A stretch of 40,962 nucleotides of DNA from Chloracidobacterium sp. Its GTDB lineage: Bacteria > Acidobacteriota > Blastocatellia > Pyrinomonadales > Pyrinomonadaceae. The position numbers and the translations under genes are program-made. Below are positions 5,452 through 12,705 of the stretch, piece after piece. The stretch spans positions 1 through 40,962 of the forward strand of contig JADJTD010000008.1 of assembly GCA_016711345.1 (NCBI GenBank). Reading direction: 5' to 3'. The notes under the pieces are model-generated. The model was not told where the DNA came from, searched no databases, and worked only from the letters and a program-made list of their open reading frames with translations. Every line of letters starts with the position of its first letter. Within the stretch, counting starts at the first letter, position 1.

Positions 5452-5880
5452 ATGGCAAGGCGCATAGTGGACCAAGTGGCGAAAGATATTAGGGACTTCA
5501 ACGCGACGGGGAAACTCCCCAAAGCGTGGGACCAGAAAGAAGTCTCTGGGGAGTATAGGTACTGGGACTGGGTTCACCGGAAGAACGGCGGCATTGAGCC
5601 CGAGCTACTGCGCCTAGATGATATCACGGAAGAGGACGGCCGCCGCCTCTACAAAAGCAACGCCTTCAAACAGAGGGCGACGGAACTTATCCACGAACGT
5701 GGGCCGGAATGGTTCACGGTTAGGGAGATGCTGGCCTACTCTCTTTGTTACGTGGATGGCTTGACAGAGCGTGAGGCCGCCGAAAAGATGGGGGTAAGCC
5801 AACCGCGCGTGTTCGAATTGAAGGCGGGGATTAAGAAAAAGATAAAGAAATTTCTAGCCGTTACCTTATCAAACGTGTAA
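5452..5880 (+). CDS. Helix-turn-helix protein, sigma-region-4-like (142 aa)
   Basis: Residues about 102-132 (GLTEREAAEKMGVSQPRV, then a Lys-rich helix) look like the helix-turn-helix of sigma factor region 4 or related regulators: a 'not-yet-E-A-A-x-x-M-G-V-S' recognition unit. The N-terminal part is unlike region 2, so this is not a full sigma factor. Since the phage lacks its own RNA polymerase, this is the best candidate for a middle or late transcription activator. Site AAAGGGGGAATAT precedes the ATG. TTTCTAG lies near the 3' end (5851-5857). Confidence 0.65.
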   Translation: MARRIVDQVAKDIRDFNATGKLPKAWDQKEVSGEYRYWDWVHRKNGGIEPELLRLDDITEEDGRRLYKSNAFKQRATELIHERGPEWFTVREMLAYSLCYVDGLTEREAAEKMGVSQPRVFELKAGIKKKIKKFLAVTLSNV

Positions 5881-5913
5881 AGCATTTACTTGTTATGTAG
5901 GCTAGGGGGTGCT

Positions 5914-6165
5914 ATGGGAAAGAAAGTCATTAGCTTTACATCGCAAGTTGTACAGGCCTTTAACATTTTTGACCTCAAGGGACGTGCGATTGTGGGCCTC
6001 TTCACGCTGGTTGTGATTGGCCTAAGCATTTGGGCCACACTCACGGGTAACGATCTTCCTAGTGGTGTCCTTACGGCCTACGGAACCGTCATAGCAGGCT
6101 TGACAGTCAATAAGACGTTCGAGGCCAAGCCAGTCGCGGCGAAGGGGGTAAAGGCGGAATGTTAA
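5914..6165 (+). CDS. Membrane protein, possible holin (83 aa)
   Basis: I place the start at 5914 (CTAGGGGGTGCT before it) rather than 5890, giving MGKKVISF. Residues about 25-43 (AIVGLFTLVVIGLSIWATL) form one clear membrane helix, and about 50-65 (PSGVLTAYGTVIAGLTV) a weaker second one, then a charged tail. Size and topology fit a small holin, but the endolysin lies 2 kb away. It overlaps the next gene by seven bases. Confidence 0.5.
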   Translation: MGKKVISFTSQVVQAFNIFDLKGRAIVGLFTLVVIGLSIWATLTGNDLPSGVLTAYGTVIAGLTVNKTFEAKPVAAKGVKAEC

Positions 6166-6695
6166 AACAGCGTTTACTTTTAGAGGCGGTTAAAATACTA
6201 GGCATATTTGGCATGGGGCTTTACGTGATTCGCTCCTGTCAGCCACCACCCGCGCCGGTGGAAATAGTTTCTAGGGGGTTAAAGCCAAATGAGAAAGAGA
6301 AATTCACGGTTAGACCGGGCCGCATCGCGCATCACAAGAAACTGGACGACGGACGTATTGAACGCAAAACCGACTACCGTCCCCCCGAAGCTAAGACTGA
6401 GATCGTCGTCGATAACGACGGAGAGGTTCACGTTATATCACGCAGTTGGGGGCCTTGTTTTAGCCCTGGCGTTGGCGGGGCTCTGGCTTCCGGTGGTGTG
6501 GTTATTGTGGATGTTAAGCTCTTTTACTACCGACGTTGGGGCCTGGTGGCAGGTGTTCCAGTAACCAAGATCAGCCGGGACTGGGCAGGGCCTTACGCGG
6601 CGGTAAGCTACAACGTGTATAAGGGAACAGGGTTGTTTCTAGGCTATGCTCCTCTTGGAGCTAGACCAATCGCTGGCCTTCGGGTCAGTTTCTAG
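6159..6695 (+). CDS. Membrane-anchored protein with beta-rich C-terminus (178 aa)
   Basis: One N-terminal helix (about residues 7-25) ends in a Cys (IRSCQPPPAP), then a Pro-rich linker, a charged middle and a Gly- and aromatic-rich C-terminal half with alternating strands ending RVSF. A C-terminal Phe after beta strands recalls outer-membrane beta proteins. Overlap with the membrane protein before it makes a lysis or envelope role plausible. I do not recognise a spanin family. The stop TAG is part of GTTTCTAG (6688-6695), overlapping the next ribosome site. Confidence 0.5.
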   Translation: MLKQRLLLEAVKILGIFGMGLYVIRSCQPPPAPVEIVSRGLKPNEKEKFTVRPGRIAHHKKLDDGRIERKTDYRPPEAKTEIVVDNDGEVHVISRSWGPCFSPGVGGALASGGVVIVDVKLFYYRRWGLVAGVPVTKISRDWAGPYAAVSYNVYKGTGLFLGYAPLGARPIAGLRVSF

Positions 6696-6706
6696 GAGGA
6701 AGTCAT

Positions 6707-7087
6707 ATGGCTGAACGCGAATTAGTGGGGAAGGGTAGCAAAGAGATGAGCAATACACCGATCATCTCGTATCGAGACGCGAAACCTGGGCAGTTTGTCG
6801 GTAAGCTCTTGGCCGTCAAGCGGGACGTGGGCGAGAACCACAAGAACGTCTATACGTTTGCGGCGGTTGACGGAGACCTGCCCACAATGGTGAAGATCGG
6901 GAAGGACTTTGTGCCGGTTGACATCGCCGAAGGCGACAAAGTGGAAATCTGGGGATGCACAGTCCTCGATGACCGTCTGGACGGGGCGCAGATCGGCGAG
7001 ACAGTTCGCATCGTTTACGACGGGCGCGGCAAGAAAGCCCCTGGGCGACAAGCCCCGTATATGTTCTCCGTCTACGTGGTCGAGTAA
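6707..7087 (+). CDS. Conserved phage protein, possible OB-fold ssDNA-binding type (126 aa)
   Basis: After about 20 variable residues the sequence has the beta-barrel rhythm of an OB fold (PGQFVGKLLAVKRDV, YTFAAVDGD, GDKVEIWGCTVLDDRL, ETVRIVYDGRGKK, YMFSVYVVE). Similar short proteins lie beside phage replication genes. A single-strand binding role is inferred from shape and position, not from a diagnostic motif. Strong site TAGGAGGAAGTC. An alternative start is Met14. Confidence 0.6.
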   Translation: MAERELVGKGSKEMSNTPIISYRDAKPGQFVGKLLAVKRDVGENHKNVYTFAAVDGDLPTMVKIGKDFVPVDIAEGDKVEIWGCTVLDDRLDGAQIGETVRIVYDGRGKKAPGRQAPYMFSVYVVE

Positions 7088-7099
7088 GGGGGAGCTACC

Positions 7100-7360
7100 A
7101 TGGCGATTGCAAAGAAAGAATTAGGAAGTCCGGCGACAAGTGGGGAATCTGTTTCTAGCACGTTGGCTACTCTTCCGCCACGGATAGAGAACTACCAGCC
7201 GGGCCTTACGAAGGACCAGAGCATCGCCCGCTCAGTGTCGATCAACAACACGTTCGGGGCTGGGTGGTTCAAAGATACGTGCCAAGTGATGCCACTCGAA
7301 GATGCGGTTAAGAAAGCCTTCGAGGTTGCGGGACAGATCGAGGCGTGGCTCACACGCTGA
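7100..7360 (+). CDS. Hypothetical protein (86 aa)
   Basis: ATG after TAAGGGGGAGCTACC. The product has a low-complexity Ser/Ala-rich front and a more ordered rear (INNTFGAGWFKDT, then a helix). It lies between the OB-like protein and a structured non-coding stretch. GTTTCTAG occurs inside (7151-7158) and just after the stop (7364-7371). Not recognised. Confidence 0.65.
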   Translation: MAIAKKELGSPATSGESVSSTLATLPPRIENYQPGLTKDQSIARSVSINNTFGAGWFKDTCQVMPLEDAVKKAFEVAGQIEAWLTR

Positions 7361-7374
7361 AAAGTTTCTAGGGT

Positions 7375-7492
7375 TGGCGGACCTATCAAAACCGCCACGC
7401 TTTGCCACTTCGCAGTTGTGGCCCCAAGGCGCAGGGTTATGATGCCAGTCAGACACGGTGGGAGGCGTCAACCTCCTTCGCCTCAAACCGTG
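7375..7492 (+). ncRNA. Structured non-coding segment, candidate RNA element
   Basis: This 158-base gap between genes, unusually long for the early region, holds three stems: TGGCGG/CCGCCA (7375-7380 with 7392-7397), GCCAC/GTGGC (7404-7408 with 7418-7422), and a 12-bp stem in two segments, CACGGT-GAGGCG with CGCCTC-ACCGTG (7454-7467 with 7479-7492), interrupted by a GG/AA internal loop. No U-run follows, so it is not a plain terminator. It fits no RNA family I know. It could be a leader element for the 7519 gene or a free small RNA. Confidence 0.4.
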
Positions 7493-7518
7493 CACACTTA
7501 GCAAACGAGGGGTGATAT

Positions 7519-7671
7519 ATGACGTTTCTGAACTTTGTTTCTAGATACCTCGACGGGCTGCCTGACGGGATGAAGGACCAGTTTCTAGAGGACATTGAGG
7601 AGCTTATCGCGTTTTCAATTCGGCAGGCGGTTGCCGCCGACCGGAGCCGCCGGATGGAGGTCAGCCAGTGA
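7519..7671 (+). CDS. Hypothetical protein (50 aa)
   Basis: ATG after GAGGGGTGATAT. The product is helical and charged (DQFLEDIEELIAFSIRQAV). It carries two GTTTCTAG copies (7537-7544 and 7581-7588) that are read in different codon frames, Val-Ser-Arg and Phe-Leu-Glu. Not recognised. Confidence 0.6.
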   Translation: MTFLNFVSRYLDGLPDGMKDQFLEDIEELIAFSIRQAVAADRSRRMEVSQ

Positions 7672-7691
7672 CCGACGACAAGGGGGACAAG

Positions 7692-7937
7692 ATGGAGAGT
7701 GAGGGACCGTATAAAGTAGTTCAGCCAGTTGGCATGACACCACTTACCGTTGAGGGGCCGACAGGAAATCACGGACACACGCTACACAACGGAGCCCTTT
7801 GCAATGTGCTTAACGCCGCCTACGCCAATGGCCGCAAAGCCGAGCGCGAATGGTGCGCGAAGATTGCGGAGGGCTATTTTCATGCCAGAGGTAGGGTTGT
7901 CGCAAAGGCGATCAGAGGGGGACAAGATGAAAAGTGA
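7692..7937 (+). CDS. Hypothetical protein, tandem paralogue A (81 aa)
   Basis: ATG 7692 has the site AAGGGGGACAAG; an in-frame GTG at 7668 overlapping the previous stop is the alternative. The product shares GPYK, T(V/I)EGP, VLNxAYAxG and KAEREx-CA with the next gene's product, so the two are tandem duplicates. The KAERExCA segment is a helix common in small phage proteins of unknown function. Overlaps the next gene by 11 bases. Confidence 0.65.
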   Translation: MESEGPYKVVQPVGMTPLTVEGPTGNHGHTLHNGALCNVLNAAYANGRKAEREWCAKIAEGYFHARGRVVAKAIRGGQDEK

Positions 7938-8199
7938 GATGACCGACGACAATAAGAGTAATGGGCCGTACAAAGAAACCAAGTGGTGGACTGGTAGCGG
8001 ATCGTCTACTATAGAGGGGCCTGGGTTCGAGTCGCTTCCACAGAAAGTTTTCAAAGATCTTGATATGGGCGTGCTCTTGAATCTAGCATACGCCGAGGGG
8101 GTCAAAGCCGAGCGCGAACGGTGCGCTGGAATGGCTAAGTTGAACTGCACTGTTGAAGAAATTGTGGATATGATTATGGGGGGGACAAGATGGGAATGA
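7927..8199 (+). CDS. Hypothetical protein, tandem paralogue B (90 aa)
   Basis: Start at 7927 after AGGGGGACAAG. It shares the motif order GPYK, TIEGP, LLNLAYAEG and KAERERCA with the preceding gene. It overlaps the endolysin start by 10 bases. Function unknown. Confidence 0.65.
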   Translation: MKSEMTDDNKSNGPYKETKWWTGSGSSTIEGPGFESLPQKVFKDLDMGVLLNLAYAEGVKAERERCAGMAKLNCTVEEIVDMIMGGTRWE

Positions 8200-8666
8200 A
8201 GCTAAGCAAAGCGGGGCTTGACTTTCTCAAACGTGAAGAAGGCGTTGTCAAGAAGGTCTACAAAGACCAGGCCGGTCTTCCGACGGCTGGCGTCGGCCAC
8301 CTCCTCTCCAAAGAGGAAATGAAGTCTCTAGGGCTCAAGATGGGCGACCCCGTTAGTTACGAGCAGGTTGACGCCTGGCTGGCACAGGACGTGGCCCGGT
8401 TTGAAGATGCAGTTGGCTGGCCGACGGGTGCGGGGTTCGGACAGTATAGGTTCGATGCCTTGGTCAGCTTTAGTTTCAACGTGGGCGAGGGGGCCTACAA
8501 ACTCTCGGTGAAGTCTCTGGCCGACCGGGGGCAGTATACAGAAGCGGCGGCGAAGATCAGGTTATATAATAAGGCAACTATTAACGGCGTCAAGCAGGTC
8601 TTGCCAGTCTTGGAAGCACGTCGGCGCAGAGAGACAAAATTGCTTCTCCTTGGAGTCTACAAATGA
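8190..8666 (+). CDS. Endolysin, T4-type lysozyme (GH24, 158 aa)
   Basis: Hydrolyses the beta-1,4 bond between MurNAc and GlcNAc in peptidoglycan to release progeny. The family's active-site pattern is present: Glu17 in REEG, Asp26 in YKDQAG, Thr32, and the TAGVGH segment (33-37). The later FDALVSFSFNVG segment is also typical. The 158-residue length is normal. No membrane helix at the N-terminus, so it needs a holin. Site GGGGGGGACAAG. It sits among early-strand genes far from the structural genes. Stop overlaps the next start. Confidence 0.93.
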   Translation: MGMKLSKAGLDFLKREEGVVKKVYKDQAGLPTAGVGHLLSKEEMKSLGLKMGDPVSYEQVDAWLAQDVARFEDAVGWPTGAGFGQYRFDALVSFSFNVGEGAYKLSVKSLADRGQYTEAAAKIRLYNKATINGVKQVLPVLEARRRRETKLLLLGVYK

Positions 8667-9442
8667 GAGTGATGGCGCACATACCAACTCAGACATACGG
8701 GTTCGTCGAGGTCGAAGGAACCGACCAAGAGCTTCCTCGCATCGAGGAGCTTTACAACAAGTATAGCGAAAAGCCCTTGGCGTTTCGTGGTGCGCCCGAA
8801 CTAGTTTCTAGCGAAGACCCCGGCCAGGTCATCACGACCTTCACCGGTGAGCAGGTGCGCTACTGGCCGAAAGAGCACAAATACCGCACGATGGAAAATA
8901 AGAGAATGCTATCCGGCAGTAAGTTCGCCGAGCAGTTTGAGGAGCCCTTCGACAGAGATCGTATCCTGGGGTTCACAGCGAAAAAGCGGGGTAGCACGGT
9001 TGAAAAGATTGGCGCGGCTTGGGACATGCGCGGCTTAGTTTCTAGGAACTTTGGCACGGCTATCCACCAGGCAATGGAACTTTGGTTCAAGCATCGCGAT
9101 GTGGAATATGGTGTGATGAAGCACCCGTTCCTTAAGTCCATGGTGGAGACGTTTCCTCTCAAGGACGAGGACATTAAGTCGGAGGTAATGGTCAGCGATG
9201 TGAAGCGCCTATTAGTTGGTCAGATAGATGGCCTACAGGTCACCGGCGAGATGAGAGGCCGGGTGCTGGATTTCAAAAGTGACGCAGAGGTCTCTAAGAA
9301 CTTGGAGCGCCACAGTTTCCAGCTCTCGTTCTATGCGTCCATCCTCGAAGCGTTTGGGTGGACCATCGAAGGTCTGGACATCTGGAACTACACGGTCGGG
9401 TGGAAGAGATACGAGCTTGAACGGAAAGAGGTTAAAATCTAA
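8663..9442 (+). CDS. PD-(D/E)XK exonuclease, RecB/Cas4-like (259 aa)
   Basis: Residues about 125-235 show the RecB nuclease core: GTAIH (131-135), Glu174, GQIDG with Asp189, LDFKS with Asp203 and Lys205, and QxxxY (220-224). Phage enzymes of this type resect double-strand ends for recombination and may also degrade host DNA. It lies directly before the primase-helicase gene. Start overlaps the endolysin stop (ATGA); ATG 8672 is an alternative. Two GTTTCTAG motifs lie within it (8804, 9038). Confidence 0.85.
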   Translation: MRVMAHIPTQTYGFVEVEGTDQELPRIEELYNKYSEKPLAFRGAPELVSSEDPGQVITTFTGEQVRYWPKEHKYRTMENKRMLSGSKFAEQFEEPFDRDRILGFTAKKRGSTVEKIGAAWDMRGLVSRNFGTAIHQAMELWFKHRDVEYGVMKHPFLKSMVETFPLKDEDIKSEVMVSDVKRLLVGQIDGLQVTGEMRGRVLDFKSDAEVSKNLERHSFQLSFYASILEAFGWTIEGLDIWNYTVGWKRYELERKEVKI

Positions 9443-9451
9443 GGGGGCCTT

Positions 9452-11101
9452 ATGGCGGTAGAGTTTCTTCCATCTCATGTCCGCCTAACGTACCGCGCGC
9501 TCAGGCATAAAGGTTTTTCAACGCTAGTTCATGCTCAGGACATGGCTACGGCTCAGGTTGCTGACAGGAGGCTCGTCAATGGAGAAGAAGAGTTTGTCAA
9601 GTGGGCCCAAACGTGGAACGGAAGAGCGAATTGTTTTGTCGGTCGCAATCCCCGAGTCAATGGGGACATTTCTACCCTGGCCGGTATTACGGCCTTCACT
9701 ACGGACGTGGACCCGATCAGACCTAAAGGGACAGCCGCATCTTTGGATCAGCTTGCCCAAGCGGTCAGAGTTGGTAAGGATATTTCTAGAGCCTACCCAG
9801 GAGGGTCGGTCTTTGAATCCGGTAACGGTTGCCAGCTCCTTCACACATGGCCTCTCTTTATACCGGAGTCTCTCCCGGCTTTTCGAGAGCAGTGCCGAGC
9901 CTACAAAGACGAAATAGTCCGACGCTTCACAGTAGCTGGGATGGAGATCGACCACATTTACGAGCCTGAGCGGTTGGTCAAGATCCCTGGTACGTTGAGC
10001 ACCAAAGGCGACCGTGCCCTCTGGCGCGTGGCCCGGTTCCTCGATGATGAGGACACGTTCAAAGACGGCTCTAGCGTCCTTCGCGCCATTTTGTCGCAAG
10101 GTGTGTCGCAAGCCCCTTTGGTGGCGCCTACCGCCGAAGAGCTTGGCGTCAAGAGCAAGAGTGAGGCACAGTTCGCTATGGCCACGTTTCTCAAGGCCAA
10201 GGGCTACAAGGCCGAACAGGCCTTGGCTACTTTGCGCAACTCGCCCTACGGTAAGGCGAACCGCGACGACGACAACGTGCGTATTGTCCAGAAGGTCTTC
10301 TCTGGCCGGGCCACGGTGACAAACGGGCGGGTCGAGGAAAAGCAAGTTCAAGTCTACACCCTACAGGGGGCAATGGATGAGTATAAACGGAGAAAAGCTG
10401 AACGCGCTAACCAAACAGTTCCAGAACTGCCTCTGGGATTTCGAGCATTGGACCAGATGCTATGGGGGCTACGACGAGGGAACATACTTACGATTGGGGC
10501 TCGCACGGGAGTTGGAAAAACGGCTCTTGCGCTTAACGTGGCAAGTAGTGTCGGACGAGTTGGCAAGCGAGTTCTCTTCTTCTCAACTGAGATGCCAGTT
10601 GGGGAAATCGTCGATAGAATCGTCACAATACAAGGCGGTCACGATGCAGACCTTGCTCCTCTCGACATCCGAGTCTGTGATGAGTCTGCGCCGAATGTTG
10701 AATCAGTCAAAATTGCTTGCGAGCAGCACAAGCCCGACCTTGTTGTCTTCGACTACGTTCAACACACAGGAGATTCAACAGGCGACAATAGATATCGCGA
10801 GCTTTCTTTGTTCATCCGGGGCTTTCACGATGTGGTCCGAGAGTTTGATTGCGCCGGAGTGCTGCTTAGCCAACTTAACCGGGTTGCGGAGAGTGAGCCG
10901 CCCACGCTGACTAGTTTGAGTGAGTGCGGAGTTTTAGAGAATGAAAGCAGCGCAGTCATCCTTATGCACCGGTTGATGGATAACCCCGATGCCAAGGAAG
11001 TTCCGCTCATGCTGAACGTGGCCAAGAATCGTCACGGAGCACGAGGGACGTGCACGTTGCTGTTTAAGCCTGAGGAGATGAAGTTCATTGAGCAGCTCTA
11101 G
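9452..11101 (+). CDS. Primase-helicase fusion: AEP-type primase plus DnaB-like helicase (549 aa)
   Basis: The N-terminal part carries archaeo-eukaryotic primase (primase-polymerase) motifs: TDVDP with Asp85 and Asp87, SGNGxxLLH (123-131), and Asp167...Arg174...Lys177 in ERLVKIPGT. The C-terminal part is a RecA-fold helicase of DnaB type: Walker A GARTGVGKT (349-357), Walker B VVFDY with Asp434, and LLSQLNR after it. It would unwind the fork and lay primers for the family A polymerase downstream. No zinc-binding TOPRIM primase domain as in T7 gp4 is present. Site TAAGGGGGCCTT. Confidence 0.88.
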   Translation: MAVEFLPSHVRLTYRALRHKGFSTLVHAQDMATAQVADRRLVNGEEEFVKWAQTWNGRANCFVGRNPRVNGDISTLAGITAFTTDVDPIRPKGTAASLDQLAQAVRVGKDISRAYPGGSVFESGNGCQLLHTWPLFIPESLPAFREQCRAYKDEIVRRFTVAGMEIDHIYEPERLVKIPGTLSTKGDRALWRVARFLDDEDTFKDGSSVLRAILSQGVSQAPLVAPTAEELGVKSKSEAQFAMATFLKAKGYKAEQALATLRNSPYGKANRDDDNVRIVQKVFSGRATVTNGRVEEKQVQVYTLQGAMDEYKRRKAERANQTVPELPLGFRALDQMLWGLRRGNILTIGARTGVGKTALALNVASSVGRVGKRVLFFSTEMPVGEIVDRIVTIQGGHDADLAPLDIRVCDESAPNVESVKIACEQHKPDLVVFDYVQHTGDSTGDNRYRELSLFIRGFHDVVREFDCAGVLLSQLNRVAESEPPTLTSLSECGVLENESSAVILMHRLMDNPDAKEVPLMLNVAKNRHGARGTCTLLFKPEEMKFIEQL

Positions 11102-11112
11102 GGGGTAGGCCT

Positions 11113-11328
11113 ATGAACGTATTAGCTCGCAAAGTCGTCCAACACGCTTGCAGCAATATCCGCACCCTTATGCGCGATGCCGTCTTGCAGAAAGACGACA
11201 TACTACAGTTCAGCTTCTGTGGGTCGTATACGTTCACGAAACGGGGCGGTGTGAAGTTTACGCCGGTCGAGCCCGAAGAGGATGTGCCGAAAGAGCCAGT
11301 TAAGAATCCAGTGGGGTTTAGACTATGA
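11113..11328 (+). CDS. Hypothetical protein (71 aa)
   Basis: ATG after TAGGGGGTAGGCCT. Helical front (RKVVQHACSNIRTLMRDAVL) followed by beta-like residues and a Pro/Glu-rich tail. Placed between the helicase and nucleotidase genes; stop overlaps the next start. Not recognised. Confidence 0.65.
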   Translation: MNVLARKVVQHACSNIRTLMRDAVLQKDDILQFSFCGSYTFTKRGGVKFTPVEPEEDVPKEPVKNPVGFRL

Positions 11329-11894
11329 AAATTGCCTGCGATATTGACAATGTGCTCTACGATTGGGATGCCACGGCTAGGCACATGCTCCGCCGCTACC
11401 TGTCGGAGATGGAGAAACCGGCCATCCCCGGCCTGCTTGAGCCGTCGCGTTACTGGAGCGCTATTCGCGATATAGTTGGCAACGAAGCGTGGGACTGGCT
11501 TTGGAGCCACGGGGTAGAGCAGGGACTGTTCCGCAACGGCCACATAATCAAAGGGGCGTTGGACAGCCTGCGCCTGCTTGCTAAGCGCCATGAGGTTATC
11601 CTGGTTACGTCGCGACCTAAGAACGCCGTTATGGACACGCTGGAGTGGGTCAGCTTCATGTTGAGGGGCGTTGACATCAGTGGGGTTCACGTTCTCCACC
11701 AGGGGCAGAAGAAGACCACGATTCCCTGGGATGTGCTGATTGACGACGGGTTACACAATATCAAGGACGCGCTCGATGCCAAGCGCCAGGCTTTGCTGTT
11801 CGCGCAGCCTTGGAATAGTGACTGGCTTGCTGCCCTTGGGGGTTATCCGATCACGAAAGTCGCTGGCTGGGGCGAAGTCTTGGAGATCCTTTAA
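11325..11894 (+). CDS. HAD-superfamily 5'(3')-deoxyribonucleotidase-like protein (189 aa)
   Basis: Motif I is CDIDNVLYDWD with nucleophile Asp6 and acid/base Asp8; motif II is VTSR (94-97); a Lys pair at 129-130 and VLIDDG (138-142) give motifs III and IV. This matches phage and bacterial deoxyribonucleotidases that dephosphorylate (d)NMPs and tune nucleotide pools. Start overlaps the previous stop by four bases. Substrate is inferred from family. Confidence 0.8.
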   Translation: MKIACDIDNVLYDWDATARHMLRRYLSEMEKPAIPGLLEPSRYWSAIRDIVGNEAWDWLWSHGVEQGLFRNGHIIKGALDSLRLLAKRHEVILVTSRPKNAVMDTLEWVSFMLRGVDISGVHVLHQGQKKTTIPWDVLIDDGLHNIKDALDAKRQALLFAQPWNSDWLAALGGYPITKVAGWGEVLEIL

Positions 11895-11925
11895 TATGGA
11901 ATTCTTATTGTAGGCTGGAGGAACT

Positions 11926-12246
11926 ATGGAAGGCAAAAAGAACGACCAGGACAAGCCAATGATGGCCCTGCTACCACAAGAGGCCCTTATAGAAGTAGCG
12001 AAGGTTTTAACTTTTGGGGCAGAGCGCTACGGCTCGTGGAATTGGGCGAAGGGTCTAAAATACTCACGGCTACTGTCAGCAGTTTACCGTCACTTGGCCG
12101 AGGTGCAGCAGAAAACAGACATTGATCCTGAGACAGGCTTGCAGCACACAGCACACGCAATATGTGGCTTGCTGTTCTTGCTCACTTATCAGCTACGGGG
12201 ATTAGGGGAGGATGACCGGTATGATCGCTACGTGCCACAAAGATAG
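11926..12246 (+). CDS. dATP/dGTP diphosphohydrolase-like protein (106 aa)
   Basis: The opening (KKNDQDKPMMALLPQEALIEVAKVLTFGAERYGSWNWAKGL) is the hallmark of the phage DUF5664 family, annotated as dATP/dGTP diphosphohydrolase and related to MazG-like all-helical NTP pyrophosphatases. A later helix, HTAHAICGLLFLLTY, fits the family. Together with the neighbouring nucleotidase it suggests pool remodelling. Related enzymes (MazZ) serve 2-aminoadenine genomes, but no PurZ is present here. Site GGAGGAACT. Confidence 0.75.
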   Translation: MEGKKNDQDKPMMALLPQEALIEVAKVLTFGAERYGSWNWAKGLKYSRLLSAVYRHLAEVQQKTDIDPETGLQHTAHAICGLLFLLTYQLRGLGEDDRYDRYVPQR

Positions 12247-12697
12247 GCCAGCGAGTTACTTAGGGTTATGCCGACCGTGTTATGAGAGACGGCTACGGGC
12301 AACCAACCCAGCTTACGCAGAGCGCCAACGAGCTAATCAGCGGGCTTGGGCTGCACGTAACCCTGAGCGGATTCGTGCCAACACAGAACGGCGAAAAGCT
12401 AAGCTGCGCCAGGATCCGATGCTGCGCCGCAATGTTTACCTGTGGAAGCAGTATGGCATAGCACACGACGTTTACTTGGAAATGCTTGAAAAGCAAGGGG
12501 GCGGATGTGCTATCTGCGGTCGAGCGCCCGGCAAGTTCCGCCACCACGTCGACCACTGCCACAAAACTGGCCGTGTTCGGGGGATTCTGTGTCATCAGTG
12601 TAACTGGTATATAGGCAAGGTCGAAAGAGGCGACGGGCTGCTAGAGAAAATAGCGGCTTACCTTAAGCGGGGCGAGGACGACCGATACAAAATCTAG
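12221..12697 (+). CDS. Recombination endonuclease VII-like HNH protein (158 aa)
   Basis: In this numbering the C-terminal half has CAIC (96-99), VDHCHKTG with Asp111-His112, RGILCHQCN (Cys124, Cys127, Asn128). This is the zinc-bound His-Me nuclease of T4 endonuclease VII type, which resolves branched DNA before packaging; free-standing copies can also be homing enzymes. The front has a separate Cys-rich segment. ATG 12221 lies nine bases after GGGGAGG; ATG 12212 abuts that site and is less likely. Overlaps the previous gene by 26 bases. Confidence 0.85.
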   Translation: MIATCHKDRPASYLGLCRPCYERRLRATNPAYAERQRANQRAWAARNPERIRANTERRKAKLRQDPMLRRNVYLWKQYGIAHDVYLEMLEKQGGGCAICGRAPGKFRHHVDHCHKTGRVRGILCHQCNWYIGKVERGDGLLEKIAAYLKRGEDDRYKI

Positions 12698-12705
12698 GGG
12701 GCAAC

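Larger units (their letters stand above)
3709..9045 (+). repeat. Dispersed octamer GTTTCTAG family
   Basis: Exact copies begin at 3709, 3982, 4542, 4790, 5413, 6267, 6635, 6688, 7151, 7364, 7537, 7581, 8804 and 9038, all on the + strand, with two more outside the interval at 16541 and 17415. Seven-base TTTCTAG forms occur at 4139, 4435, 5277, 5851, 9783 and 13831. Copies fall in all three codon frames, twice supply a stop codon and once lie between genes, so selection or spread acts on the nucleotide sequence. I saw no copy on the transcribed strand of the late operon. Confidence 0.8.

Noticed and set aside
9524..10351. Open frame of 275 codons antisense to the primase-helicase
   Set aside because: Covered entirely by a well-supported enzyme gene on the other strand, with no motif of its own.
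10377..10910. Open frame of 177 codons in another frame of the helicase gene
   Set aside because: The helicase motifs are continuous through this segment, and the alternative product has no recognisable feature.
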